Assembly (NCBI GenBank): GCA_016937215.1 | Contig: JAFGWI010000227.1 | Location: 1 to 49,319 of the forward strand | Direction: 5' to 3' | Source: Spirochaetales bacterium | GTDB lineage: Bacteria > Spirochaetota > Spirochaetia > SZUA-6 > JAFGRV01 | DNA: 49,319 bases | Shown: positions 27,722 to 36,747 of the stretch, piece by piece | How positions within the stretch are numbered: position 1 is the first letter of the stretch | How the letters are laid out: each line of letters opens with the position of its first letter | Translations under genes and position numbers: made by a program | The notes under the pieces: generated by a model | The model's input: the letters and a program-made list of their open reading frames with translations, nothing else | The model's database searches: none | Told to the model about the DNA's origin: nothing

Positions 27722-28201
27722 CTATCCAGGCCTTCATGAGAAAAATATTATTTATTGTTTAAATTGGGTTCATCTTCTTTCATATCATAATAATACTCTT
27801 TTTTGCAAGGAATTAAAAGCTAAAATCAAGTTACAGGACAGTTGCTTTGCCAGCATGAGTACTCGCGAGAGCCATAAGCCTGCTGCCATGCTAAAGAGCT
27901 TGTGGGCATTCCGAGAGTGAGCATCATTACACTATGATTATAAGCTTAAGGAAGAAAGCAGGATTAATTGAAAAGATGAAAAATCCAATAATTCCATTTC
28001 CTTTGTGCTCCAAGGTTGATTTGCTTTGATTTTCATGTTATACTGATAATAATATTTTTAAATTTTCATTTTTGTCTGGTTTGTGTTTTTATTGGAAAAC
28101 GACATTTTCAAGGCAAAAAGGGTTTTGACGCAGAAGCAATAAATTAAATCGCAATAAAAAAAGACAGAGTTTAAAATAATACGGTTTTAGGCAGTAACAT
28201 A
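27722..28201. other. Divergent intergenic region between regulator and lipoprotein
   Basis: 480 AT-rich bases between divergent genes. It should hold the promoters of both; one candidate for the + gene is at 28016-28044. No coding region is supported. Confidence 0.5.
28016..28044 (+). promoter_or_regulatory. Possible sigma-70 promoter of the beta-propeller lipoprotein
   Basis: TTGATT (28016-28021), 17-base spacer, TATACT (28039-28044). It would leave a leader of about 150 bases. Confidence 0.4.
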
Positions 28202-31012
28202 ATGAAAAAAGTAGAGAAAGTCATATTCGGTTTTATTGTTTTTTCCCTTCTGGCCTCCTGTTGGAGCCCTCTTATTTCTGAACAGGAACTTGTTCAGGTC
28301 CAGGACAGTGAGAGTCCTCAAATTATTCTGAATTATCCTCTTGATCAATCGGTTTTTTACAATTCTATTCATGTAGATGGGTCTGTTAGGGACAGCGCCG
28401 GCAATGGTGTAAAGGGCAGGGTCATGAGACTTGAATATGAGGTGAGCGGCACCGATCTGAAGGGCTTGATAAGGCCCAATGACAATGGGGCTTTTCGCGC
28501 AGAACTCGATGCTTCGCGCTTGTCTGGCACAATTTCTCTGGTTATTCGGGCTGTTGACTGGAACAGCAATCTTACGCAAATAAAAGTGGCTTTAACAAAA
28601 AGCGATTTTACTTCATTTTCTATTGAACCCGAGAATAAATCTATTCGTGTTCATTGGAAAAGTGATTATCTGATTTCCCAGGTGGATCTTTATTACTGTA
28701 TTGGCGGCGCTTCGCCTGCTATAAACTCTGGCCAGGTAATTTATAATATTGAGCAGGATTATGTGCTCAAATATCTGGATAATGAACAAACCATACCTTT
28801 GAAAAACGGACAGGTCTATGGAATTCAGCTGGCAGCTCATAGCAAAAGCGATCCAGGCCTAGTTTTTTATTCAGAGATGGTGAAGGCCATGCCTTTGAGC
28901 CCCTTTACTCTGGTGCCGCAGGTTGAAGGAGACTATGGCCAAGTCCGTCTGTTCTGGCGGCATTTTGACGGAATTGACAGCTACCGTGTGTTGCGCTTTG
29001 CCGAGCAATCGGGAAATTATGATTATGGCGACGCGGCTCGTTATAGTTATATTACCGGGGATATCACAAAAAACACACATACTGACTCTGAAGTGAAGCC
29101 TGGGCAGGGCTATTATTACAGGATTCAAGCTGTAATTGATGACCGTGTACAGGGCTCAAGTGGCTGGGCCTATGGCAAAGCCAGTTCCATACCGGAATTG
29201 GGAAGGCTCTTGGGGCAAGCTGCATTTAAGCTAGGTATCAGGGCCATTGATGTTTCTGGCGATTATGCTTACGGTGCTGCCAGGTTACTGGGCTTTCAAG
29301 TTATTGATTTAAAAAATAAAACAAATCCCCAGTTTTATGGTGGGCCTGTAAATGTTCCTGGTGATGTGGTGAATGTTGTTGTTCATGGTTCCTATTTGGC
29401 TGTTTGCGCCTTAAGTGGCGGGACACATCTTTATGATATCACACAGCCCTCGCATCCGGTTTTTCTAAAAACCTTTCACCTTGACCAAGGCCATGAGTCC
29501 TGTAATGCGGTTTTTTACGATGATTTTATGGCTGTTGTGGAAGAATCCGGCCTTGTTATATATAATTTAAATAACTCCGATGCTCCTGTTGATCAGTATT
29601 TCCTTGATAGTGGCCACATCAATGAGGTTTTATGGGATGAAAGCGGTCTTTATCTGGCATCAGATAAAGAGGGGCTTTTGATTTTCGACTTTGACGCATC
29701 CAGGCTGTCTTTTGTAAAAAAGGATGACAGTATTAATAATGCCCGGAGCCTCGCGAAAGAAGGTTCTCTTTTATATACAAGCCAGCCAATAAGCGGCCTG
29801 ACTGTCTATGATGTGACTGAAAATCCCGCGAATATTTCATTCCTGGCCAGCCAGACTGATATTAGCAGCAAAAAAGTTCTTCACATTGAAGTCAAAGGTG
29901 GCTTTGTATTCGCGGCCGATGAAAATGGATGCCTGTCTATTTACCGATTTAACTCTGAAAAATCCTCCCTTGAATTCTTCGGATCGGTCGATGCTATTGA
30001 AAACACCATGTTTCTGGCCATAGAGGGCGAATTGGGTTATTCCCTATCGGGTGATTCTCGATTATCTGTTTTCAGTGTTCTTAATCCTGGTATGTATCAT
30101 CGCATAAATTCAATTAATACTTTAGGTGTAAATGATGTGAAAATTCAGGGGCCTAACATGTTTTTAGCTCAGGGCACCGGGGGATTTTCCAAATACGATA
30201 TCAGCCAGATCGATTCTCCTGTTTTTCAGTCTCATTTCAATTTACCGAGTTTTGATGTAAAAAAAGTGGAATGCTATTCGGAATGGGCCGTGGTGCTGGG
30301 TAGCACACAAGCAGTTCTCTGTTCCACCGATTATCGCGGTCCGGAGGGGGGCTCTCAAGGGTCTGGAAAGATAGCCTTTTTAGCTGCCATTGATCTTCAA
30401 GAAGGCAGTCCGCTTTGTGCTGCCTTTTATTCAGACTTTCTATATATGGCCATCAACAAGGCAGGGAGCACGGCTGTTTTTGTTTATGATCTTTCAGACT
30501 ATCTTTCATTGGTAGAAAATGGGGCTCTGACTCGAGTTTCTAAAATCGATGGGGGATTTGTCTCGGATATTTCGGTTATTGATGACCTGCTTTTTTTATC
30601 TGATTTATCAGATCGGATAAAAAAAGCCTCCTTAAAAGAGCCATTGACTTTGGATTTAAAATCCGGGCCGAGCTGCTTTGAGGCGCAGAATATGAGTTCC
30701 TTTAATCATCTTTTGTTTGTATCTGATGGTCGATTTGGTTTAAAGCTTTTTGATTTGGAACTATTACCAGAGCTTAAAGCAAAGGAAGAGGGGATAAGTT
30801 TTTCGAAAACAGCGGCTCAGGCAGGTTTTTTCTATAGTTTTTCAGATACCGGGGGCTTAAGGTGTTTTGGCTTTGATTTGCAGGATGAATTCCGTTGTTT
30901 TGGCCAATTTCCTTTTTCAGCGCATAATTTAGCCGCGCAGGATAGGGTTCTGGTTGTTGCGTCTCCTTACCCTGATCGGGAACTTTCCATTTTTGTTATG
31001 GAGGATGATTAG
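28202..31012 (+). CDS. Secreted lipoprotein with Ig-like, FN3-like and LVIVD beta-propeller domains
   Basis: A 936-residue protein with a lipoprotein signal: hydrophobic stretch then LLASC with Cys20 as lipidation site. An Ig-like domain (about 35-130) and a fibronectin-III-like domain (about 230-325, ending YYYRIQAV) are followed by about 600 residues of repeats resembling the LVIVD propeller family (AYGAARLLGFQVIDLKN, LYDITQPSHPVFL, LTVYDVTENPANISFL). Such propellers mediate surface binding; no enzyme motif is visible. It precedes the DUF3160/cohesin-like gene by about 125 bases on the same strand and could be co-expressed. A role in surface display or anchoring of the dockerin system is only a guess from position. 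Confidence 0.7.
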   Translation: MKKVEKVIFGFIVFSLLASCWSPLISEQELVQVQDSESPQIILNYPLDQSVFYNSIHVDGSVRDSAGNGVKGRVMRLEYEVSGTDLKGLIRPNDNGAFRAELDASRLSGTISLVIRAVDWNSNLTQIKVALTKSDFTSFSIEPENKSIRVHWKSDYLISQVDLYYCIGGASPAINSGQVIYNIEQDYVLKYLDNEQTIPLKNGQVYGIQLAAHSKSDPGLVFYSEMVKAMPLSPFTLVPQVEGDYGQVRLFWRHFDGIDSYRVLRFAEQSGNYDYGDAARYSYITGDITKNTHTDSEVKPGQGYYYRIQAVIDDRVQGSSGWAYGKASSIPELGRLLGQAAFKLGIRAIDVSGDYAYGAARLLGFQVIDLKNKTNPQFYGGPVNVPGDVVNVVVHGSYLAVCALSGGTHLYDITQPSHPVFLKTFHLDQGHESCNAVFYDDFMAVVEESGLVIYNLNNSDAPVDQYFLDSGHINEVLWDESGLYLASDKEGLLIFDFDASRLSFVKKDDSINNARSLAKEGSLLYTSQPISGLTVYDVTENPANISFLASQTDISSKKVLHIEVKGGFVFAADENGCLSIYRFNSEKSSLEFFGSVDAIENTMFLAIEGELGYSLSGDSRLSVFSVLNPGMYHRINSINTLGVNDVKIQGPNMFLAQGTGGFSKYDISQIDSPVFQSHFNLPSFDVKKVECYSEWAVVLGSTQAVLCSTDYRGPEGGSQGSGKIAFLAAIDLQEGSPLCAAFYSDFLYMAINKAGSTAVFVYDLSDYLSLVENGALTRVSKIDGGFVSDISVIDDLLFLSDLSDRIKKASLKEPLTLDLKSGPSCFEAQNMSSFNHLLFVSDGRFGLKLFDLELLPELKAKEEGISFSKTAAQAGFFYSFSDTGGLRCFGFDLQDEFRCFGQFPFSAHNLAAQDRVLVVASPYPDRELSIFVMEDD

Positions 31013-31123
31013 AGCAGGCTTTGATAATGATTCTTCTTTGGAGTCACAAGAAAATGACTTGTTATGAAAAACATAGAAATATCGTTTTGACTGTGTTTGG
31101 CTGAAAAGTTTTGAAATTTATCT

Positions 31124-31130
31124 GGAAGGA
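31124..31130 (+). promoter_or_regulatory. Ribosome binding site fixing the DUF3160 gene start
   Basis: GGAAGGA seven bases before the ATG at 31138. It excludes the TTG at 31111, which opens the same frame further upstream. Confidence 0.7.
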
Positions 31131-31137
31131 ATTTTTT

Positions 31138-34050
31138 ATGAATTGCATGAAAAATGCGATAGTCTTGTTCATGTTTTTGATTCCCGCTTTTTTAACAGCC
31201 CAGGCCTTGGGGGATGCCAATAAAGACGGTAGAGTTGATATTGTTGATGCCCTTAATATCGCGCGGGTTTATGTTGGTATGGAAGTGGATAATTTTGACC
31301 CCTATTTCGGTGATGCTAATCTTGATGAAGATATTACCATTGTTGATAGTGTATTGGTCGCTCAGAATTATGTGGGAATAGAACCGGTGCTCCCGACATT
31401 TCTCAAGGATATAAATATCACGGTTAATGACCCGGCCAATTGGGATATTGTTATGTGGTTGTTTCCGAATTTATCTGATAGTCAAAAGGATTTGCTTTAT
31501 AGTAAAGGTTTTGTTGTTCTGAACGAAAAGTATGAAAATACTGTTTCAGAAGCCTATCTTTCCTATATGGATAAGCCTCGTCTTCCTAAGGTGATTACCC
31601 TGGACAGTTTTCTCCATGTTTTTCATTTAACCTTGGCTCATATGACCGAGACTGTTGAGCAGGAAGATTTAATACCAGCCCTTAAGGTTTTTTTGTCTGA
31701 CTTTTTAGCTGTTTTAAAAATGGAATTTCTTGATATGCTGCCCGATGATACTTATTATGAGGCGGCAAAACAACTGATTATTCGTGTCGCGGTGGCTGAG
31801 AATCTGATTCACGGAAGCTCGGGCACAAACGAAGACTTGCCCCTATCGATGAGTCAATCGATTGAGGACTATCTTCAAAAGGTTAGAACAGGCACTTTGG
31901 TGGATTGGGAAGAGGACTATACCTCTTATAAGCCCAGAGGGCACTATGCGAATTGTTCAATCGATTTTATCAGAGTATTGCTTATTCAATATTTTCAAAG
32001 TTTGACCTGGCTTCAGCGGGCTGAATTGCGTGTCGAGGATTATGATGATTTGCGCCAGATGGTTTTATTTACCAGTCTTGTTTCCAGGAAGGCAAGCTTG
32101 ATGGATAAGTATAAATTAGTAAGCGGGTTTTTAACCATGATGAAGGGATTGTGCGGACATTTCACTTATGAAGAACTTGATGCTATTCTTCTGGAGACAG
32201 AACCTGAAAATTATCCAGATTCAGGTTACCGTGCTTTTAATTTATCAAGCAGCCTTGCTGTTCTTCAAGAGCGACTTGAACAAAATGAAGAAAAAGAAGC
32301 TGTTTTTCGATTAATGCCAAAAGCTGAGAATCAGGATTATAACATTATGAAAAATACCCATGATCCTGAAATTACTGGGCGTATGCTTCCCTCTGGAATG
32401 GACGTCGCGGCCAGCCTGTTTAATTCGTCCGCGGCTTATGAAATTATCGGACAAAGCGAGTACGCGAATCAGTTATTACCGGTCATTGATTCTTTATCCC
32501 AGCAAATAGCTTCTATTCCTGAATCACAATGGAACCAAACGATTGCCGGGCGCTGGCTTTCTGCTTTAAGAACGCTCTCGATTGAGGTCCCATCCAGTCC
32601 TTTTTTTACAACAGTAAATCAGGATTCCTGGAACCTGAAATCGTTAAACACCCAATTATCATCCTGGGCGGAATTTTATTCTGATACGGCTAATTACAAA
32701 GTCCCATCGCCTGAACCATCTCCAGAGCCGACAAGCACGCCAATTACTGATCCCCCAGACAATGCTTTTTTTCGAATTGAACCTCCTGAGGTGGCTGTCG
32801 CGACAAACACCTCTTTTTCCCTGGAAATCCGTCTGGATATTTATGAAGGGAAGGTTGCGGCTTATGGAATGACGGTTGATTATAGCCGGGACCTTATCGC
32901 GATAGATCAATCCAATCATCCGAATGGTGTTTCTGCTGGGACTGACGGTTTTTTAAGCGCAGTATCGGTCAGTACAATAGGCACATTGATGGTTACTGGT
33001 TTTGACGTAAATGGTATTGGACCTGATAATGATCTGCATTTATTGACCATTGATTTTTATGCAAAAAATCAAGCAGGAAAAACAGAAGTTCGTTTAAGTG
33101 TCGATAACCTTACAGATGTAAATGCTCAGGTAATCTCAATGAGTGAACCGGTAATAATCAGTTATGTTACAGTAACAGGTTATACGGGTATCCGGTATGG
33201 TGATGTCAATAATGATAATGCCATAAATATTATTGATGCCCTGCTCATCGCTCAGTATTTCGTTTCTCTTAATCACATACATATGGATCTTGAAGCGGCT
33301 GATGTTAATCATGATGGGCAAGTGAATATTGTTGACGCTCTTTTGATCGCGCAATATTACATAGGCTTGATAGACTCTTTTCCCGGGGTGACCGTATCTC
33401 CAACGCCGACACCTGTTGGACTAACCTCTACACCTCCTTCTGAAAGCACTCCCACTTTAATACCTACACCGCCTTCTACTCCCTCGCCGGAGCCACCTGC
33501 CGGGTATCAGTTTGTTGAACCCTTTCCCCTAGGTTTTCAACATCTTGAGCAACTATCCCTGGAAGTGATAGATTATTTGGATCAAAATGGATTATCTCCC
33601 CGACATCAGATGAAGTTTCGGGTTCTGACGGAATGGGCTGAGAAGCTTGCGGTGATAGCCGAAAAATACAATAACCATACTCGTCTGGATGATGACGAAC
33701 GAGATTTTATTAACGACTGGGGAAGTAAAGTCGGTTATGAGTATTTTAATTATGTGAATGATCCCTGGTTTATACCTGAACTAAACGGAAATATCCGGGT
33801 TATTGCTGATGTCTATAATTATCATGATAAAGTTCTTAATCTCGGTGTTGGTTCACTTGCGCCTGTTCTGATGTTATTAAATTATCCTGATGATGCCAGA
33901 AAATATGTTGCCATCGGGTATATCCTGAGATATTATGAATTACATGATGAAAATTACACGCGTTATACTATAGAAGAATGGGAAGCTAAGCTTAATATGG
34001 GGGCGGTTGAACAACCGGAATGGTTCAAGCCCTTGATGATAGAACCCTAA
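31138..34050 (+). CDS. DUF3160 protein with two dockerins and an inserted cohesin-like module
   Basis: A 970-residue secreted protein. Order: signal peptide (1-22), dockerin 1 (about 24-85), first part of a DUF3160 domain (about 100-520: KVITLDSFLHVFHLTL, later SLNTQLSSWAEF), Pro/Ser/Thr linker, cohesin-like module (about 543-680), dockerin 2 (about 687-748), second Pro/Thr linker (about 753-788), then the remainder of DUF3160 (about 789-960: GYQFVEPFPLGFQHLEQLS, VIADVYNYHDKVLNLGVG, AIGYILRYYEL). DUF3160 normally runs on from the WAELRHD-type block to the GYVEP-type block, so a cohesin-like/dockerin cassette appears inserted in one domain. DUF3160 proteins occur with dockerins in cellulosome bacteria; their function is unknown. 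Dockerin 1 deviates from the consensus (ARVYVGM, and a poor second loop). Confidence 0.82.
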   Translation: MNCMKNAIVLFMFLIPAFLTAQALGDANKDGRVDIVDALNIARVYVGMEVDNFDPYFGDANLDEDITIVDSVLVAQNYVGIEPVLPTFLKDINITVNDPANWDIVMWLFPNLSDSQKDLLYSKGFVVLNEKYENTVSEAYLSYMDKPRLPKVITLDSFLHVFHLTLAHMTETVEQEDLIPALKVFLSDFLAVLKMEFLDMLPDDTYYEAAKQLIIRVAVAENLIHGSSGTNEDLPLSMSQSIEDYLQKVRTGTLVDWEEDYTSYKPRGHYANCSIDFIRVLLIQYFQSLTWLQRAELRVEDYDDLRQMVLFTSLVSRKASLMDKYKLVSGFLTMMKGLCGHFTYEELDAILLETEPENYPDSGYRAFNLSSSLAVLQERLEQNEEKEAVFRLMPKAENQDYNIMKNTHDPEITGRMLPSGMDVAASLFNSSAAYEIIGQSEYANQLLPVIDSLSQQIASIPESQWNQTIAGRWLSALRTLSIEVPSSPFFTTVNQDSWNLKSLNTQLSSWAEFYSDTANYKVPSPEPSPEPTSTPITDPPDNAFFRIEPPEVAVATNTSFSLEIRLDIYEGKVAAYGMTVDYSRDLIAIDQSNHPNGVSAGTDGFLSAVSVSTIGTLMVTGFDVNGIGPDNDLHLLTIDFYAKNQAGKTEVRLSVDNLTDVNAQVISMSEPVIISYVTVTGYTGIRYGDVNNDNAINIIDALLIAQYFVSLNHIHMDLEAADVNHDGQVNIVDALLIAQYYIGLIDSFPGVTVSPTPTPVGLTSTPPSESTPTLIPTPPSTPSPEPPAGYQFVEPFPLGFQHLEQLSLEVIDYLDQNGLSPRHQMKFRVLTEWAEKLAVIAEKYNNHTRLDDDERDFINDWGSKVGYEYFNYVNDPWFIPELNGNIRVIADVYNYHDKVLNLGVGSLAPVLMLLNYPDDARKYVAIGYILRYYELHDENYTRYTIEEWEAKLNMGAVEQPEWFKPLMIEP

Positions 34051-34199
34051 CTATTGGCTCTGTCTGTTTTCCGGGATAGTGGCATTATGTATTTTTTCTT
34101 TAATCTCTGTGGTGGCTGTCTGCTAATTGCTAATGAGGTTGTTTCAAAGCCTCTCATGTCAGGACTTTCGTAATTTGGTCTGCTGTCAAAATATTACAA

Positions 34200-34239
34200 A
34201 TCTCCCGAAGGTATAGTCGCAAAATAAACTCCGGGAGAT
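34200..34239. terminator. Weak hairpin between convergent genes
   Basis: Arms atctcccg (34200-34207) and cgggagat (34232-34239) with a 24-base loop. The position between convergent stops fits a terminator, but the T run is poor on both strands. Confidence 0.35.
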
Positions 34240-34253
34240 AAAGCAAAAGATCT

Positions 34254-35144
34254 TTACTGAATTATGATTTCAAAACTGCAGATAATAGTTGCGTCATCTG
34301 CCGTAATAACTCCATCATGATTGGCATCAGCCGCTTCTTCATTTATGGTGACATCGAGACCTTTTAAGTATTGATTAATAATAATGCAGTCAATAATATT
34401 GACAATTCCGTCATCATTCACATCCCTGGGAATGTAGCTGCCGGGACTGGGAGTCGGGGTGTTATCCGGAGAAGATAGGGGTGTGGGTGTAATGTTATCT
34501 TTGCATAAAGGAAACTCCTTTAGTTGTCCAATATAATATTGGGCAATAAGCAGCGAGTCGATAATATTCACCAAGCCGTCGCAGTTGACATCGCCAGCAT
34601 CGACAATAAGGGAGATCCCTTTCATGTCAACATAATATTGAGCCACCAAAAGTGAATCCACAATGTTGATCACCCTATCAGCATTGACATCTCCATATTC
34701 CACAATAGACATGGCAATGGTCTCAATTCTGAAGTTTTCGGGTATTGTGAATAGGGTGATCGGTGAAGTTCCGCTCGTCAGGGCTTTGAAATAGACCATG
34801 AAGCTTGTTAAATGTTCAACAAAGGCGGCTGAAATATAAATTTGGCCGGGAGTGGAGGTGTTGATGACTAAATCTGTAACTGGCATCATTATATCAATTC
34901 CATCAATACCTTTTGATCTGTCGATTTCCGCGAGGGCCGGGTCAAAACTTATGGTCATGCTAACAGGATTTTTCCGAGTATCATCGAGGGTGTTGATTAA
35001 TCCTGAAATTTTAAATTCCGAGCCGATTACCGCGCCTTTTTCGCTTCCAAATACAATTATGTTGCTATCTATAGCCGTCACCATTATTGATCCGGAAAAA
35101 AGAAATAACATGATTAAAATTAATAGCCTATTTTTTCTTAACAT
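34254..35144 (-). CDS. Small cohesin-like protein with tandem dockerins (possible adaptor)
   Basis: A 296-residue secreted protein with no enzyme domain. Order: signal peptide (about 1-24), a cohesin-like beta-sandwich (about 28-148: VIGSEFKISGLI, PVSMTISFDPALAEID, FMVYFKALTSG), a consensus dockerin (about 150-214, both repeats with (I/V)(V/I)DSLL(V/I)AQYY), a Thr/Pro/Ser linker, and a second, divergent dockerin (about 239-296: DVNDDGIVNIIDCIIINQYL, then ADANHDGVITADDATI). This is the layout expected of an adaptor scaffoldin that binds one partner and docks to others; that role is inference. Start: ATG at 35144 with GGAGG eight bases upstream; longer in-frame starts lack a ribosome site. Convergent with the DUF3160 gene. 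Confidence 0.75.
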   Translation of the reverse strand: MLRKNRLLILIMLFLFSGSIMVTAIDSNIIVFGSEKGAVIGSEFKISGLINTLDDTRKNPVSMTISFDPALAEIDRSKGIDGIDIMMPVTDLVINTSTPGQIYISAAFVEHLTSFMVYFKALTSGTSPITLFTIPENFRIETIAMSIVEYGDVNADRVINIVDSLLVAQYYVDMKGISLIVDAGDVNCDGLVNIIDSLLIAQYYIGQLKEFPLCKDNITPTPLSSPDNTPTPSPGSYIPRDVNDDGIVNIIDCIIINQYLKGLDVTINEEAADANHDGVITADDATIICSFEIIIQ

Positions 35145-35452
35145 CCTTCTTGCCTCCATATATTTTAAGAAATTATACATAGTAAATGCAATTTGTGTGC
35201 CAAGAAGAGAATTTTTTTTATTTGTTTATGAGATAAGTAATTGCACTGGTGATGCAAATTTTTACCATCGATAAACATTGCAATAATGCTTGGCTCTGGT
35301 GCGCAGTCACTATGTGCATTGGGTTAATTTGTATTTTGAAAAGAAATTAGCGTTAATGCAAAAATGAAATTTGAAAAATTAAAAATTGAGTATTGAATAG
35401 CGGAAAGCGAACAAAAGGCCTAATCAGCTAGTAACTAATAGTCTGTCATAGC

Positions 35453-36568
35453 TCATGATTGGGGCAGCAGAATGCTGTGAATCTCTATCCCCCTTTTTTC
35501 TGCTTCATCATAGACCATCTCTGATGTTATTTTTCCCCGGGCCTTGGGGTGGGGAGGCGCGTCGCCGATTAAAATGATAAGCCTGGCTTGCGCTTGCCAA
35601 TCAAATGCGGTCTCGGCCTCATGGAGGGCCTCGTAAACCGCCTCGGGATTGTCCCTGCCGCCATGAACGGAAAGCATGCGGATTTTCATATCCAGTTCCT
35701 GGAGATTGTTTGTAAATGGAAAACTTTTATTGAGGTATTCGTCGAGATAATCGCGGTAAATCACCAGGCCCAAGCGGACCTTTGAAAAACCGGCTGTGAT
35801 TTTCCGGACCGTTGGAATGAGGTCGCGCTTAATAATCGGCATTTCGTCTTCCATGCTTTTGGTGGTGTCCAGTACCAGAACAAAGTCAAGGGAATCTCCG
35901 GACTGCTTCATTAAAATTTCTTCTATTTTATCGATCAGGTTATCTGGCCCCAGGGCGTATTTCAATTCGCCTTTGCCCTTTTCCGCGATTTCCTTAAAAC
36001 TCTTTTCCGCGCTCTCTAAATAATTTTCTTCAGGCTTTTCCGACTTTTTTATGGGTTTTTGGATAATTCGCATAACAAAGGGATTGTCGTAGTAAGCTCC
36101 TGTGTAATCCCCAAAGGGTTTTTCAAAGGCGCGGAAGTTAAGATAAGTGCCATCGGTCACCTGGATTTCTCCCTGACGCGTCCAGTCATAGCCGAATTGA
36201 ACCACATAAGGAATAAAAAGATGAAAGGCCAGTCCAAAATCAGCCACATTTTCCGGAGTGGAATCAATAATGGAATAGATTTTTTCGTCCGGGTCGATGA
36301 AATCACCATCGAGCATCCGCTTTTCATTTCCATTGATGCTGTTAAAATTCCCGGCCCGAAGCGCGTATGAGTGTAAGCGCTTTTCGGGGTCGGCCGACGA
36401 CTCGGTTAACAGCACTGACCCCAAGCCTGGTTTTTTTTTAACATAAATATGATAGCCTCCTTCGCGTCCTTCCTCGATCATGAGGTCTGGGCTGCTTAGT
36501 TTCAGGTCTGTCTGGGCCCAAAGAGTTGAGGAAACCATAATAATCAGAAAAAAAAGGGAAAGTTTCAT
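35453..36568 (-). CDS. Secreted von Willebrand factor A domain protein
   Basis: A 371-residue protein with a cleavable signal peptide (1-19, ending LWAQ). The N-terminal 170 residues form an unrecognised beta-rich region; a charged helical segment (about 172-225) leads to a vWA domain (about 227-370). The MIDAS motif is DTTKS (Asp234, Thr236, Ser238), a permitted variant of DxSxS, with a later RDNPEA segment. Such periplasmic vWA proteins are common in spirochaetes and bind protein partners in a metal-dependent way; the partner is unknown. No ribosome site precedes the ATG, and a good -10 element lies only seven bases upstream, so the mRNA may be leaderless. No dockerin, so it may be unrelated to the hydrolases around it. 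Confidence 0.82.
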   Translation of the reverse strand: MKLSLFFLIIMVSSTLWAQTDLKLSSPDLMIEEGREGGYHIYVKKKPGLGSVLLTESSADPEKRLHSYALRAGNFNSINGNEKRMLDGDFIDPDEKIYSIIDSTPENVADFGLAFHLFIPYVVQFGYDWTRQGEIQVTDGTYLNFRAFEKPFGDYTGAYYDNPFVMRIIQKPIKKSEKPEENYLESAEKSFKEIAEKGKGELKYALGPDNLIDKIEEILMKQSGDSLDFVLVLDTTKSMEDEMPIIKRDLIPTVRKITAGFSKVRLGLVIYRDYLDEYLNKSFPFTNNLQELDMKIRMLSVHGGRDNPEAVYEALHEAETAFDWQAQARLIILIGDAPPHPKARGKITSEMVYDEAEKRGIEIHSILLPQS

Positions 36569-36574
36569 CTTTAT

Positions 36575-36603
36575 TTATATAATGATCGGCTTGTTTCATC
36601 AAA
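36575..36603 (-). promoter_or_regulatory. Possible sigma-70 promoter of the vWA gene (leaderless)
   Basis: TTGATG (36598-36603), 17-base spacer, TATAAA (36575-36580) on the minus strand. The predicted RNA start coincides with the ATG at 36568. Confidence 0.45.
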
Positions 36604-36698
36604 ATTAAAAGCGCTTTTGATGATTGGGAAATCTCTCTTTGTTGTTGTTTTTATGTCTATTTTCACTATTTCAGAGTGCCTTGCGCTTTGCTGATTAC

Positions 36699-36727
36699 CA
36701 AAAAAAAGGCCGCTCACAGGAGCGGCC
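36699..36727 (-). terminator. Intrinsic terminator of the GH30 gene
   Basis: Perfect 8-bp GC-rich stem (ggccgctc, 36708-36715, with gagcggcc, 36720-36727), 4-nt loop, then a run of about eight T on the minus strand. About 20 bases after the GH30 stop. Confidence 0.9.
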
Positions 36728-36747
36728 GAAATATTCAATTAATGCTT

